DNA of 42,921 bases, taken from Smittium culicis. Taxonomy: Eukaryota; Kickxellomycota; Harpellomycetes; Harpellales; Legeriomycetaceae. Where the stretch lies: assembly GCA_001970855.1 (NCBI GenBank), contig LSSN01006046.1, forward strand, positions 1 through 42,921. The letters are read 5' to 3'. Position 1 is the first letter of the stretch, and each line of letters starts with the position of its first letter. Position numbers and translations under genes: made by a program. Below the pieces are notes generated by a model that searched no databases, was not told where the DNA came from, and was given only the letters and a program-made list of their open reading frames with translations. Below, piece after piece: positions 1-10,624 of the stretch.

Positions 1-978
1 GTCTGCAAAAGGGAAAAAAAAAAGGAAAGTAAGTATGATGATGATTTCTGCAAATTTTGATTGTGTTTAATATAATGTAAAAGCCTTTACGTTTAGTTTC
101 AGTTATCAATACAAGCTATACATTGCTAATATAAAAAATGCACCTATAAAGACTGTAGAATTTTTTCCGATAGCGCCAGCACTGATTTATAAGCTGGTGA
201 TATTAAGTTTTTTTAAATTTCGACGTTGAGTATTAAAAAGTAGCTTTTATAAAAAGTTAATAGCTGCTTGAAAACAAAGCTATTTAGTACTGTGCCCTAA
301 AAAATAAGTTTATACACAAATTCTAGTTGTGGTTCAAACTCTCTAATATATAATAAGCGCCTTGAAATTGCACAAATTTTGAAATAATTAACTATTTTTG
401 CAATTATATAATAAATACGCTTAAAAAAGAGCACATATACGTGTCTGATTGAAAATTATTTTTACTAAAAAAAAAAAAGCTGCTTTAAAGATACTCTTTA
501 TTGATCCACCAATAGACATTAGTATCAAAATTTAATCAAATCAGGAAAAAAAATAAGGCTTTGAAAAAAAAACCTAATAGCGCTAGAATAAATAGCCAAT
601 AATTATACGTTGATGATATGTGAATAATATCTATTAGTTGCAAATTATAAGCATTTAGTACTGATAAGCCAATAATAATATACATAAAATTCTACCTGGC
701 AAATGAATGCAAGCATAATTCCTTTTACTGCGTTTTTATGAAAAAATTTTACTTTTTTTTTTTTTTTTTTAGATCGTTGAATTATAAGAATTTTCAAATT
801 TTAATTAAGGACAAGTCTACAAGGCAAATAAAGGGTAGTCAGTGTGTTTGTGTGATTTTCATTTTTTTTTTTTAGTATAGAAATATATTTCTGGCTCTGC
901 ATCTAAAGTTCTGAAAGGAAAAAACAAATACAATATAATACAATAAAATAAGATTATCATTCAGATAATATTAGCAAT
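1..978. other. Upstream AT-rich region, possible end of another gene
   Basis: No confident gene is seen. The first ~28 bases are purine-rich, encode lysines in one frame and run into a good donor (GTAAGT at about 29-34), so they could be the tail of an exon that starts before the window. A long T-run followed by AG near 757-772 could be a matching acceptor, but the intron would be ~740 bp, far longer than the 59-217 bp introns of the next genes. The remainder is AT-rich with several poly-T runs and would contain the promoter of the bystin gene. Confidence 0.3.
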
Positions 979-2907
979 ATGCCTAGGATAACAAAAGAAA
1001 CTAAAGCAAAGCTGGGACCTTTGCACGAGTCTTATGTAGATTCAGATATCGTCTCTGCAAATAAACCCAGCCGTGCAAAATTCGCAGAGCGCGAAAAGAA
1101 GCGCGATAAAAAGGGTAACGATTCGTCCTATGTCGAACCTAAGCTCACCGGAAAGATCCTCGAAACTGCCAGAAAACAGCAACAAGAGATTGAAAAAGAA
1201 TTAATGAACGAAGAGAAACTTAAAAATCGCAAAAAATCAGCTGCCAATGCCGAAAGTGAAGATTTCTCAGATTTTCCCAGCGATGAAGAGTAAGTCCTTG
1301 TAATTTTAATTAACATATAAAAAAATTATTTTAAATATTCTTACTCAGATTAATATAGCTGCTATCTAATTTGTCAAGTTTCCTTAAAATTTTTTTCCTG
1401 ATTTATTAACGAAATTCGCTATAGAATAAAGGATAGCTTCAAGCCCAGGAACACTCAAAGCTCATACAACGATTCAGATGATGATAGCGATGATATGGAC
1501 GAGAACTACGGCGATTACAGCGACATGGAATTCCAAGTAGATGCCAAAGACGCTGCTATTTTTGAAAAACTCATGCCTTCTGCTCCACAAAAACGTCAAA
1601 ACTTAGCTGATATAATTTCAGCCAAAATAAACGAATTCAACAAATCTCAAACTGCTTCTGACCAGTCAGATAATAAATCAAAGCAAAATGGGAAAGATAG
1701 TATGGAGAAAATGAAATCGCAAATCAATCCAAAAGTAGTACAAGTATACACCCAGTAAGCTTTCATTACCTTCCCCACTTCCTAGTTTATTTTTTCTGGA
1801 TTTGGTTTTGTTTTTTTTTTGTAAATTCCTTTACTTATACTAACACTATTTTTTTTTTTATAAAAAAAAAAACTATCATATTAAGAGTTGGAGAAATTCT
1901 TAGCAGGTACAAATCTGGCCCATTGCCAAAGGCATTTAAAATAATCCCTTCAATCAGAAATTGGGAGCAAGTATTGTATATAACTGCGCCTGAAAACTGG
2001 ACTCCTCATGCTATCTGCCAAGCAACAAAAATATTCGTCTCGAATATGAAACCAAAACAAGCTCAAAGGTAAATTTAAAGAATTCTTCACTATATAAAGT
2101 ATGTTTCCATACCCAGAAATAGCTGTTCTTTTTTATAATTATCTCTATCTGTTACTCCCAATCTCCCATTCCCTTTTTTAATTTTTCAATCGCCCTTAAT
2201 GTTATTTATTTTAAATAGCCTGATCATTTTTCTATTTCATAATTTTAACAATTCTCTTCTTTTTTTTTTTTAAACTCAACTATAGATTTTTAAACACCGT
2301 CTTGTTAGAGCGTGTTAGAGATGATATTGCAGAAAGCAAAAAGTTAAATTACCATTTGTATATGGCACTAAAAAAATCTCTTTATAAACCAGCCGCATTT
2401 TTCAAAGGTGTTTTATTCCCACTCTGCGAAAATGATAACTGTACTTTACGAGAAGCAGTAATCATTAGCTCCGTCTTGGCAAAGGTCTCAATCCCTGTAC
2501 TACACTCTGCAGCTGCGCTTTTGCATCTCGCAAATCTCCAGTACAGTGGACCAACTGCATTGCTTATCCGTGTTCTTCTAGATAAAAAATACGCTCTTCC
2601 ATACAAAGTTATTGATTCGCTAGTTTTCCACTTTACCAGCTTTGCAACAAACAAAACCCTCTACTCAAAGCACGGTGTGATCGAGGAACTACCTGTTTTG
2701 TGGCACCAATCGTTCCTAGTATTCGTCCAACGCTATAAATCAGATCTTGCTCCTGACCAGAAAACTGCCCTTCTAAGCGTAATAAATGTCCACTATCATC
2801 CGCAAATATCCGAAGAAATAAGGCGCGAACTTATTAACTCCGTTTGCAGAGGCGAAATTATTGTAGATCAAGGGTCATCAAACGACATTGAAATGTCTCT
2901 AAATTAA
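979..2907 (+). CDS. ENP1: Bystin / Enp1, 40S ribosome assembly factor
   Basis: Four exons: 979-1289, 1425-1754, 1886-2068 and 2286-2907. Phases join cleanly to 1446 nt, giving 481 aa plus stop, close to yeast Enp1 (483 aa). Introns are 135, 131 and 217 bp with GTAAGY or GTAAAT donors and AG acceptors after T-rich tracts. Bystin/Enp1 is a nucleolar factor of the 90S and pre-40S particles needed for 18S rRNA maturation and 40S export. The N-terminal ~160 residues are charged and low-complexity, with Lys-rich and Asp/Ser-rich patches. The conserved C-terminal domain begins around KVVQVY (exon 2) and continues through [11 protein letters not shown] (exon 3), then [47 protein letters not shown] and EIRREL (exon 4), all hallmark bystin blocks. 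Exon 3 was recovered only by splicing. The start is the first in-frame ATG. The next gene is convergent. Confidence 0.96.
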
Positions 2908-3750
2908 TTTTTATCCATGAAATACATATATTACCACCCTTTAACTAGCAGATACTTTTTCACTTGAACTTCTTTTTATTTATTTATTTCTTATTTGCTT
3001 TAACCTACCAAATATTCCCATTCTTTATGCTATTTCTCTTTAATTTAGATACCAAATAAACACCCCTTTTTATTATTTTTAGTGAAAAATGATTATAAAT
3101 AAGTTTAAAACTGTATTTAATTTTTGAGAAATAAAAACATTTAATCGTTTTAAGTTGCGGATTAATAGGCTAAAATAGTTATTATTTTGATTTATTAACC
3201 GAATATTTGGCTAATTTAGATTTGTTAAGAGTTATAAATCTGCTTTTTTTAAAATAGAGCTTTCTTCAATAATCTTTGATATATATATATATATACCATT
3301 TCTCATATTCACTAGTCATAAGCTCAATTATAAAACAGGAAATTCATTAGTGCTCCCAAGAACTAATATTACTAACAATCTACTCCCTTATAATGCCGGT
3401 TTTTTCTTGACAAGGAGTTTGGATTTCACGTTTTTGCAGCATACAATCTCTTTCTTTTTTGTTTTTTAAACAAAAGAACAAATCAAATTAAACTAAGAAC
3501 TCTGCTTTTATTTTTAAAGTTTATGAAATGGCATACTTTCAGACAAAAAGTTAGACTACGCACAATAAAAGAGGATTTAAAATTCACCAATCGATAAATG
3601 TATACTCTGATATCACTATAATATTTATCTATAAAAAAAATTATACAAACATGGTCAAAGAGCACACATTGATACTATTAAATGTTTAGTTTTTATTTGA
3701 TCTATCAACAATGAAGACGGCATGGTCAAAAAATGAAAATTAAAAGCGAA
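2908..3750. other. Convergent intergenic region with (TA)n tract
   Basis: Shared 3' flank of two tail-to-tail genes. It is AT-rich, with a short TA microsatellite at about 3280-3295. Several AATAAA-like sequences lie within it and could serve polyadenylation on either strand. No coding potential was recognised; the short minus-strand open frame at 3483-3665 has no recognisable content. Confidence 0.6.
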
Positions 3751-6700
3751 CTAATTTTGCGCGTCTTTTTTCATAGACATGTTGGAAACTATTCTTTTGA
3801 AATTGTCGTTGAACCTATTCTTGGTGGCGCTGGCACTTGCTGAAAACTTTGAGAGAATCGGCGAAAACGGCTTTTGATTTAGTATAGGAGACTTGGGCGA
3901 ATCCATGCTCCTTCCACCAATATGATCGCTGTTGCGTGGGCTTGAATTGTCTGCTGGTGAAACAGACATGGACATCCCATACAAATTTGCAGATTCGATG
4001 TCCAATATTTCCAAACCTTGTGATTTGGGGTTACCTGTTCGGTTTTTGCTGAAGTTTAAAGACTCCCTACTCGAATCAATTGATGAATTATTTAAAAAGG
4101 GCTTGTTTGACAGGTTTAATGCGTCACCAGATGCCGAACTATATCCATTATTGTTTCGTTTTGGCAAAGAAGGCTCTTTTGGAGAAATAATTAAGCCGAT
4201 TTCTTTGTCGTAATCAGAAAATGGATTTGTCCTATTGCTCATGGAGATGCGCCGGCTTTCAGGCTTTGGCGACATAATTGAATCGGTTTGTTTGTTTTCA
4301 AGCTTATTCAAACTATCTTTAGAGGCTGTATTTGTGCTTGTAGCGTCGTTGGATTTTTTCATATTGGAATAGATACCAGTGAAGTTTAGCCAGTTTGAAG
4401 AGGGCGTATTTTTAGAAAAATTTGTTCTTGAAGATTGAGATTTTTCAATTAATTGAGTTTTTGGCTGATTTATTTCTGGATTTCCAGCAACTCCAGGCTC
4501 ACTCTGTTGCCTAGGCTTATCATAATCATTTCTGTTAGTAAATATAGTATTTTCAGCTTGGTTTGTTTCTAAGTATTCGGATTCATTGGAGAGGGATTGC
4601 CTATTTTGAGTTAAAGGTTTGGGAGTGTTGTCAGAAAGCAGGTCCAAATAAACTCGCTGCTGTGATAAGCCAGCAATACCTTTCAAGCTTAATATTTGTT
4701 TGAAAGTGTCTACTGGGCCATCGGGAAATAACAACAGAAACTGACCAACTAGCACTTCAGGGGAGTTGATTGGCGCTAAAAGGGTTTTAAGTATGGATTC
4801 AACTTTGTTTAATTTAACAGTGATGATTTGGATATATGACTGTATCGACTTTTTAGAGATTTTAGATTCTTCCTTCCCGGGAGCCTCAATTAGATTCAAA
4901 ATCGGAAGACTAAGTAGAGTGGATTTAATTTTGTGGAAATCGAGCAATAATTGTTCGGCAGCAACTTCGTTAATTTGAGGAGGAGCGTTTATAGCGGTCA
5001 TATAAGAGCTAATGATTTCTCTAAATTGATAATACCAATAAAAATAAATTGATAAGCGAAAAAATAAAATCTTGAATAAAAGCACGATTAACAAAAATAT
5101 TTGCTATAAATAAAAATTGATTGGATAGGTAATAATTTTATCAATTAAACTTACTGGGCTAATCTGTCACAGTAAATTCTGTAGTGATTAGAGCTTGATA
5201 AAAGGCTTCGAACTTTAGGAATAATTTCTTCAAGAATAGAGGATAATGAGTAGACATATTCAGATTGATCTCCAACAGAAGATAAATTTGACCAATTTGT
5301 GCTCGCAAGTTGCTTAAATATATTTTCACAAAGTGAAATTGATATATCAACAATTGATTGAATAGCCAAGTTCGTAGTGCTAAAATGCGTTAATATATAA
5401 ATAAATATAAAAAATGTAAAAATATTAAAGGCTTAAAGAGCTAAGTTTTAAATTGAAAAAAATGGTACCTAGTTGTAGTATTTTGACAAGGGTCAAAGTT
5501 TATTTTAGATTTTAAACTTTCATCGATCTTTTCAATCATTTTTTCTTCTAGCTCACTCATTGACGAAGAGCAATAGTCTGAAGTATTAGTTATTAAGCAT
5601 GCAAATTCGACATCAGAAATAGCAGGGGTATTGTTATGGCTTATCCTAATAAAAAAAAACAAGGTAGATACGTATATGAATACAAAGATCCAGCATAATA
5701 AAGTATAGGCAGTTAAACTCGAGTTTTAAAGATACCTTATTATCTTGGGCTTAAGTATGGTAGTTGTGTACTTGATCATACTTTTATCGAAAACTATGGA
5801 CAAATCGTACATAGGTTTTCCAGTAGAAAGGGTAACACACTTGGCGAGTGACTCTCTGTAGCAATATAACAAATCAACAATTGATGGTAAAACCAGTTCA
5901 TCACCTTTATTGTTGGAATTATCTTTAGATTCTGGAGATTTAAACTTTTCAATCAGTTCATTGAACTGTTTTTCGATTGATTTTATGTAATGGAACAAGT
6001 ACGGCTCAAAGGATGATGAAATTGAACCTTTAAAAGTATTGAATTCGATTCCATTTTCAATGAAGTATTTATTGTTGAATGACCCAGATTTATCCTGATA
6101 AATATCATAAAAAGTGAAAATTTTAGAATGATAAAATATGGTATAAATCTTTAAATAATTGAATATATAGTTATAAATAAAAAGAATTTAAAAAAATTCA
6201 AATTCCAATAAACTATTATTTACAGCTGAATCGAATCTTTTATCTAGTTGATTTTCAAAAGTCAGGGTTTCAGATAACGCAGCCATCATATCGTCAACAT
6301 TGATATTTTCTGAATACTTCAATTGGTTATAAACCATTTCCCTAAAGAAAAAAAATTCTTATTAAATTTTGAAAAAAGTAAGCAACAGAATATAAGTTAC
6401 TTTGTAAGCTCATTGAATTTATAGCATAAAATCAATTCTACGGCCCAGTCTTTAGGAAATATTTGAGAATGTTCTTCTAGGTAGGTCCTTAAAATCCTTC
6501 TTAACCATGCATATCTTTTAGATACATTTTCAATTTGAGAAACCTAGGCAATTTAAAATGAGAAAAGGAAAATAGTGGTACGGTCAAGTTAATAATAATA
6601 TTTTATTATGAAAAAGGGAAAAGTGAAAAATTTTACGTCGTCGTTTTGCTGAAAAATATCTTTATAGCCTCTGGTTTGGTTATTTACATAGTTATCGATT

Positions 6701-8004
6701 ATCCTGAAAAGTTATATAAAAAATAAAAATAGGTATATTGTAAATATGTATGATGAAAATGGGTAAATAGTATTTTAAAAAATACGTTGAACTTGAGTCT
6801 AGGGAATTGGCTACAAGACATGCGTCTTTTAAGCTATCCAAGCTTCCAACAATAATGCCTTGGTTATTTATTCCATTTTTAAATTCGGCATTAATTAAAG
6901 ATTGGCCTTCGACTTTTAGCCGTTCTAAATAATCTCGTAGTTTAGAAAATTCCGGTATTTTCATGAACCCTGAAAAGCTAATCATTAATTCGCTCGTTGC
7001 CTAAATAAAAAAAATCAATGTAAACACAATAAAAAATGAAGTCAAAGTTACAAATAAATGTGATAGATTTTTACTTGAAATAAGCCAGAAGCAGTTTTAA
7101 AGTCCTTTTCAGCTAGAGAAATCTTTAGGTTTTTAATGGCACCAACTAATAAGGAGAGATATTTGATATTGTTAGAGAAAAAAGAAATATTCAAATGGTG
7201 ATTACGGCCAAGGAGTGTTAAGCTAAAGATGAAGAGTTCTATTTGATTAAAGGGCTTTATTAGTAGTAGAAAAAAGAAAATCACAAACCCATCATTTGTA
7301 ACCTTCTGAAAACCGTAATAGTTTGAGTTAAGTTGCGCTTTCCGTAATCAAGAGATTTAATATCTTTAGTTATTTGGTTAACGTTAGCTTCGGCTTCTAT
7401 GGATTTAGCTTTAATGCTCGATATTTGGTCATAAAGCTCCTATCAAAATAAAGAGTAAAATGCTTAAGTGTTATTGTAGAATCATAAACCGAATATTTTT
7501 AGAAGAAACAATAAAAAGATACTAATGTTTTAAAACAGAATGGGGAGAGGAGAGAATAAGTTAAATACCTTGATTTTGAGCTGAGTAATTTCAAGCTCGT
7601 GTATCCCTAGCTTTGTTTTATTTTCATTATCGAGGAGCAGTCTTTCAATTTTAATGTCTATTTCCTTTAGTTTGTGTTTTAAGTTTTCTAAAACAACACC
7701 AACTAACTCTGCGGTTGGTTCTAAAATAAAAAAATTAGAATAAGTAGAAGAGTTGAATAAATAAAATTTGTAGATGGAATGTAATAAATTTTAAAGAATT
7801 TTTAATGGTCGAGAGATGAGTTTAATAAAATACGTGAGAGGAAAGTGGCTAAAGAATGAATTTTTAGAATATGAAGTTACCATGAGGAAAAAAGCTGTCA
7901 ATATATGTGGATACATTAAAATTAGGATCATCGAGAGGATCTGTCCATTTCTTGTTGCTGGTATTTGATATTTGTAGAGACTGAGAATTTAATTCATTAT
8001 CCAT
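3751..8004 (-). CDS. VPS53: Vps53, GARP/EARP tethering complex subunit
   Basis: Twelve exons in transcript order: 8004-7881, 7720-7569, 7439-7289, 7145-7075, 7000-6786, 6703-6637, 6543-6401, 6341-6224, 6094-5736, 5645-5469, 5379-5155, 5020-3751. They total 3072 nt (1023 aa plus stop) and all phases close; introns are 59-160 bp. Vps53 is a rod-shaped subunit of the GARP complex (with Vps51, 52 and 54), which tethers endosome-derived vesicles at the trans-Golgi. Matches to the family include DPLDDPNFNVSTYIDSFFP (~22-40), a helical N-terminal part, SLKDACLVANSLD, SKRYAWLRR, LSTGKPMYDLS, VGDQSEYV and AAEQLLLDFHKIKSTLLSLP (~621-640). TFKQILSLKGI (~706-716) closes the conserved part. About 300 Ser/Asn-rich residues follow, which is why the protein is longer than the ~830-aa yeast and human forms. 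The 143-bp intron 7288-7146 uses a GTTTGT donor; splicing there restores LQMMVGAIKNLK. Confidence 0.95.
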
Positions 8005-9059
8005 GATTTATACAAAATAAAATTTATTGTTTTAATTATTTCTACAAGCGAAGGGGGTGGTTTGAACGTGCGGTGAATGAAAAAAAATATGTGTTTGCCT
8101 GAATAGGCTACGATATTGTGGTAAAATGTTTTTGTGAATGTTATAGATTACAGGAGTTCTAATATTGTTTGGTTAAATTGGGGTTAAAATTCAATCGAGC
8201 AATTTATAAGGGCTGTACAATAATAAGTTTCAAATATCATATAATATCAAGAAGATAATAATTTACTGCCTATGAAAGAAAATACTGGCGAAAATTAATG
8301 ATAGATATGTAGCAGTAGTGTTATTATGATGCAAACGTTTAATAATTCGATTAGAGAGCTTATACTTCAGCCAAATTGACTATACACATAAACTATGACT
8401 TATTGAGCTTTTTATAATCTGAAAATTACCAATCATTCTGATTTCAATATATTTCTAACCAATAACCCTTGGTTCTACACTATTTATCCAATAACATTAT
8501 TATTTAATTATTATACCAATTACTTATTTTGATAAATATTTTACTGGTCATTCTTACGCCAATAATCCTAAACGTGAGAATGAGGTTTTTATTTTAGCTC
8601 TAAAGCGCTGGTTAAGTAACCAATAGTCGTAGCTTTTTAAAATATCTGCAGAACATAAAAATGTTCGTAAATAAGATTAGTGAACCCAATTAAAATATAT
8701 TTAAATCTCTGTATATCTAATAAGACTAACTTTTCAAAGTAGCCAAATATAAGACCACAAAACCTAAATAAGCAAAAACTTAGCTACTCTAACCCTTTCC
8801 CGTCCAACACTCTTTAAAAAAAACAATTTATTGATTCGTTTGTGATTTATAAGAAAATCTATTATTTGCTGTTATTTTACAATATACCAATGTTTCTTTA
8901 AGCCTCAGTATTAATGTATTTTAATTGAACGCTGTTGGCTATATCTGGTGGGTCAAAAATAGTCTACCACCCAGGAAAGGGTTAAACCAAACAAAATTAC
9001 AAAGATTAAAAACTTTTATTCCCTAAACACTAGTGGTAAAAAAAAAATTGGAATAAATA
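8005..9059. other. AT-rich intergenic region upstream of VPS53
   Basis: Contains the putative VPS53 promoter next to 8005 and otherwise no recognised coding sequence. A possible TTAA-flanked MITE lies at 8793-8981 and is listed separately. Confidence 0.5.
8793..8981. mobile_element. Possible piggyBac-like MITE (TTAA-type)
   Basis: Short terminal inverted repeat: CCCTTTCC at the left end (8793-8800) and GGAAAGGG at the right end (8974-8981). The right end is followed by TTAA (8982-8985); the left is preceded by CTAA (8789-8792), one change from TTAA. TTAA duplication and CCC..GGG termini are typical of piggyBac-superfamily elements. The 189-bp body has no coding capacity, so it would be non-autonomous. 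The inverted match is only ~8-10 bp, so chance similarity cannot be excluded. Confidence 0.35.
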
Positions 9060-10147
9060 ATTGAATATAAAAAACATACACTACAATACACTGTATGTTG
9101 ACAATAAAAATTCAAATCAACCACAAAAACTGATTCATAGAACTCCAAACTACAAGCACTACTACTCACCACACACTTGAAGATATACAAAGAAACAATG
9201 AAATCAGCAATCAGAATAATGGAACACCAACAGAAAGGATATATGCGACTGACAACTAGTCCTATAGATACGTCACTTGGTACATCAACCCAATACTTCA
9301 TTTATGAGTTAGTTAACAATACTCTTAACACAAACTTGAATCATAATCGATTTCCTCATCAAATACTGGATCCCCGCCTCATGTAGCGGCTATATTAGGT
9401 TAAGCGAGCTCAGATACAGTATTAAACCCATTCAGAAACATCGAAAAAATTATTCGCTTATCAGAATTTGAGTAAAAATTTTTGTACGTCCGTTGAATTG
9501 CCTTAAAAACCGATAAAACCTCATGTAGATATAGTGTGATCGATGATATGACAGAATCATATATTATAACTTTCGTTGTCGAGGTCAAGGGAAGCGTAAA
9601 AATCTTACTCAGGCTACCAGTTAATTTTTCACGCAAGCGAAAATACGTTAACAGAGCAGACATTTTCCAGTCAAACGAATGCATAAAATATACTCCAGCA
9701 ATGCTCCAAACAACAACCAACCAAAATTTATATATATTTTTCATACAGAGTTTTTGGGGAAAATTTAGCGCTAAGAAAAACGAACAGAAATGAAAATATG
9801 CTAAGAATTGTGGTCTCAAATAAATAAAAATATGGAAACTATGTAACCAACACTTCTTCATATAAAAACTCCAGAGGTAACGGCAGACATAAAAATTCGC
9901 GGTTTATAGACCAAGCAGAAATTATCGATGAGTTCACAGCGAATTTAATCAAAGCTAAAAAACATTAGATCAAGATGTTCTCAAAAAACAAGAACTTATA
10001 AACAGGCTAACGGTAAAGCCTGTCAAAATTAAAACCTTACGGGATTTGATAGTGGCTCAGAGAAAAATAAATAAAATCTGCCTTAAATATGCTATCGAAA
10101 ATGATAGTTCCTCACCAATAATCAAAATACGAACAAAAAAAACATAA
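9060..10147 (+). pseudogene. Broken coding-like sequence, family unknown
   Basis: A chain of plus-strand segments has protein-like composition but is interrupted by stops and frame changes. They include a Gln/Asn/Thr-rich start (~9060-9250), one run near 9360-9475 reading SDTVLNPFRNIEKIIRLSEF, and an open run 9536-9793 starting MIDDMTESYIITFVVEVKGS. A last segment, ~9960-10147, reads KTLDQDVLKKQELINRLTVK and ends at TAA 10145-10147. A one-base slip in an A-run near 9955 would join the last two pieces (EIIDEFTANLIKAK to KTLDQ). It could be a decayed gene, a retroelement gag or a gene with missed introns. I do not recognise the family. The reverse-strand open frame at 9400-9861 is judged a shadow. 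Confidence 0.3.
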
Positions 10148-10192
10148 TAAAAAATGAAAACAATTATCACAGAAAAGAAAATATTTTAATAG

Positions 10193-10197
10193 CATTG
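10193..10197. repeat. Target site duplication CATTG (left)
   Basis: CATTG directly abuts the left LTR and is repeated exactly at 15823-15827 directly after the right LTR, the 5-bp duplication expected of LTR retrotransposon integration. Confidence 0.95.
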
Positions 10198-10491
10198 TGT
10201 CAAGACTGGTTTACTGGGGAACTAGGAGCAGGGGTTGTAGGACTAGGAAATATTGTTTTATTATATAAAATACCAAGACTATAGAAATAAAAGACTAGGG
10301 ATGGATAAAATTTGTTGAATAGCATAATCTTTCCTGAGGGGGATTATGCTATCTATATATAAGTAATTATGACAGAGAGGAATATCTGATGATGGCAGGT
10401 TATGTGGCCCAATAAGATTCGTGTGGTAAATAGATCTTCGGTTGGTGGATATAGGCCCGGCGATAGATCCATTACAAATAGGATCATGACA
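10198..10491 (-). repeat. 3' LTR of the chromovirus
   Basis: 294 bp, TGTCA..TGACA termini, reading identical to the copy at 15529-15822. In element orientation it is the downstream LTR. Confidence 0.96.
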
Positions 10492-10503
10492 CTATTATTC
10501 CCT
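10492..10503 (-). other. Putative polypurine tract
   Basis: In element sense the 12 bases directly before the 3' LTR read AGGGAATAATAG, purine-rich and in the position where the plus-strand primer is normally left. The short distance to the pol stop (10625) contains no other feature. Confidence 0.5.
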
Positions 10504-10624
10504 AAAAATTTTCAGGAAATTAGACATGAGATTGCCGTACACGCATATCTTGCCAAAATCGAAAAACTTTCGACTCGCGGGCAAGCCGCGAGCCAAACAT
10601 CCACCCACCCCGCCACCCCCCTCC

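Noticed and set aside
3932..4978. Plus-strand open frames across the VPS53 last exon
   Set aside because: They are shadows antisense to a well-supported exon.
7146..7284. Coding continuation of the VPS53 frame upstream of 7145
   Set aside because: The in-frame extension is hydrophobic and has no family match; splicing with donor 7288 and acceptor 7146 restores the conserved LQMMVGAIKNLK junction and keeps phase.
3751..8004. COG7 (Golgi tether) as the identity of this gene
   Set aside because: The N-terminal DPL..FN...YI..FFP pattern initially suggested it, but the AEQLLLD, VGDQS, DACLVAN and LSTG.PM blocks are specific to Vps53.
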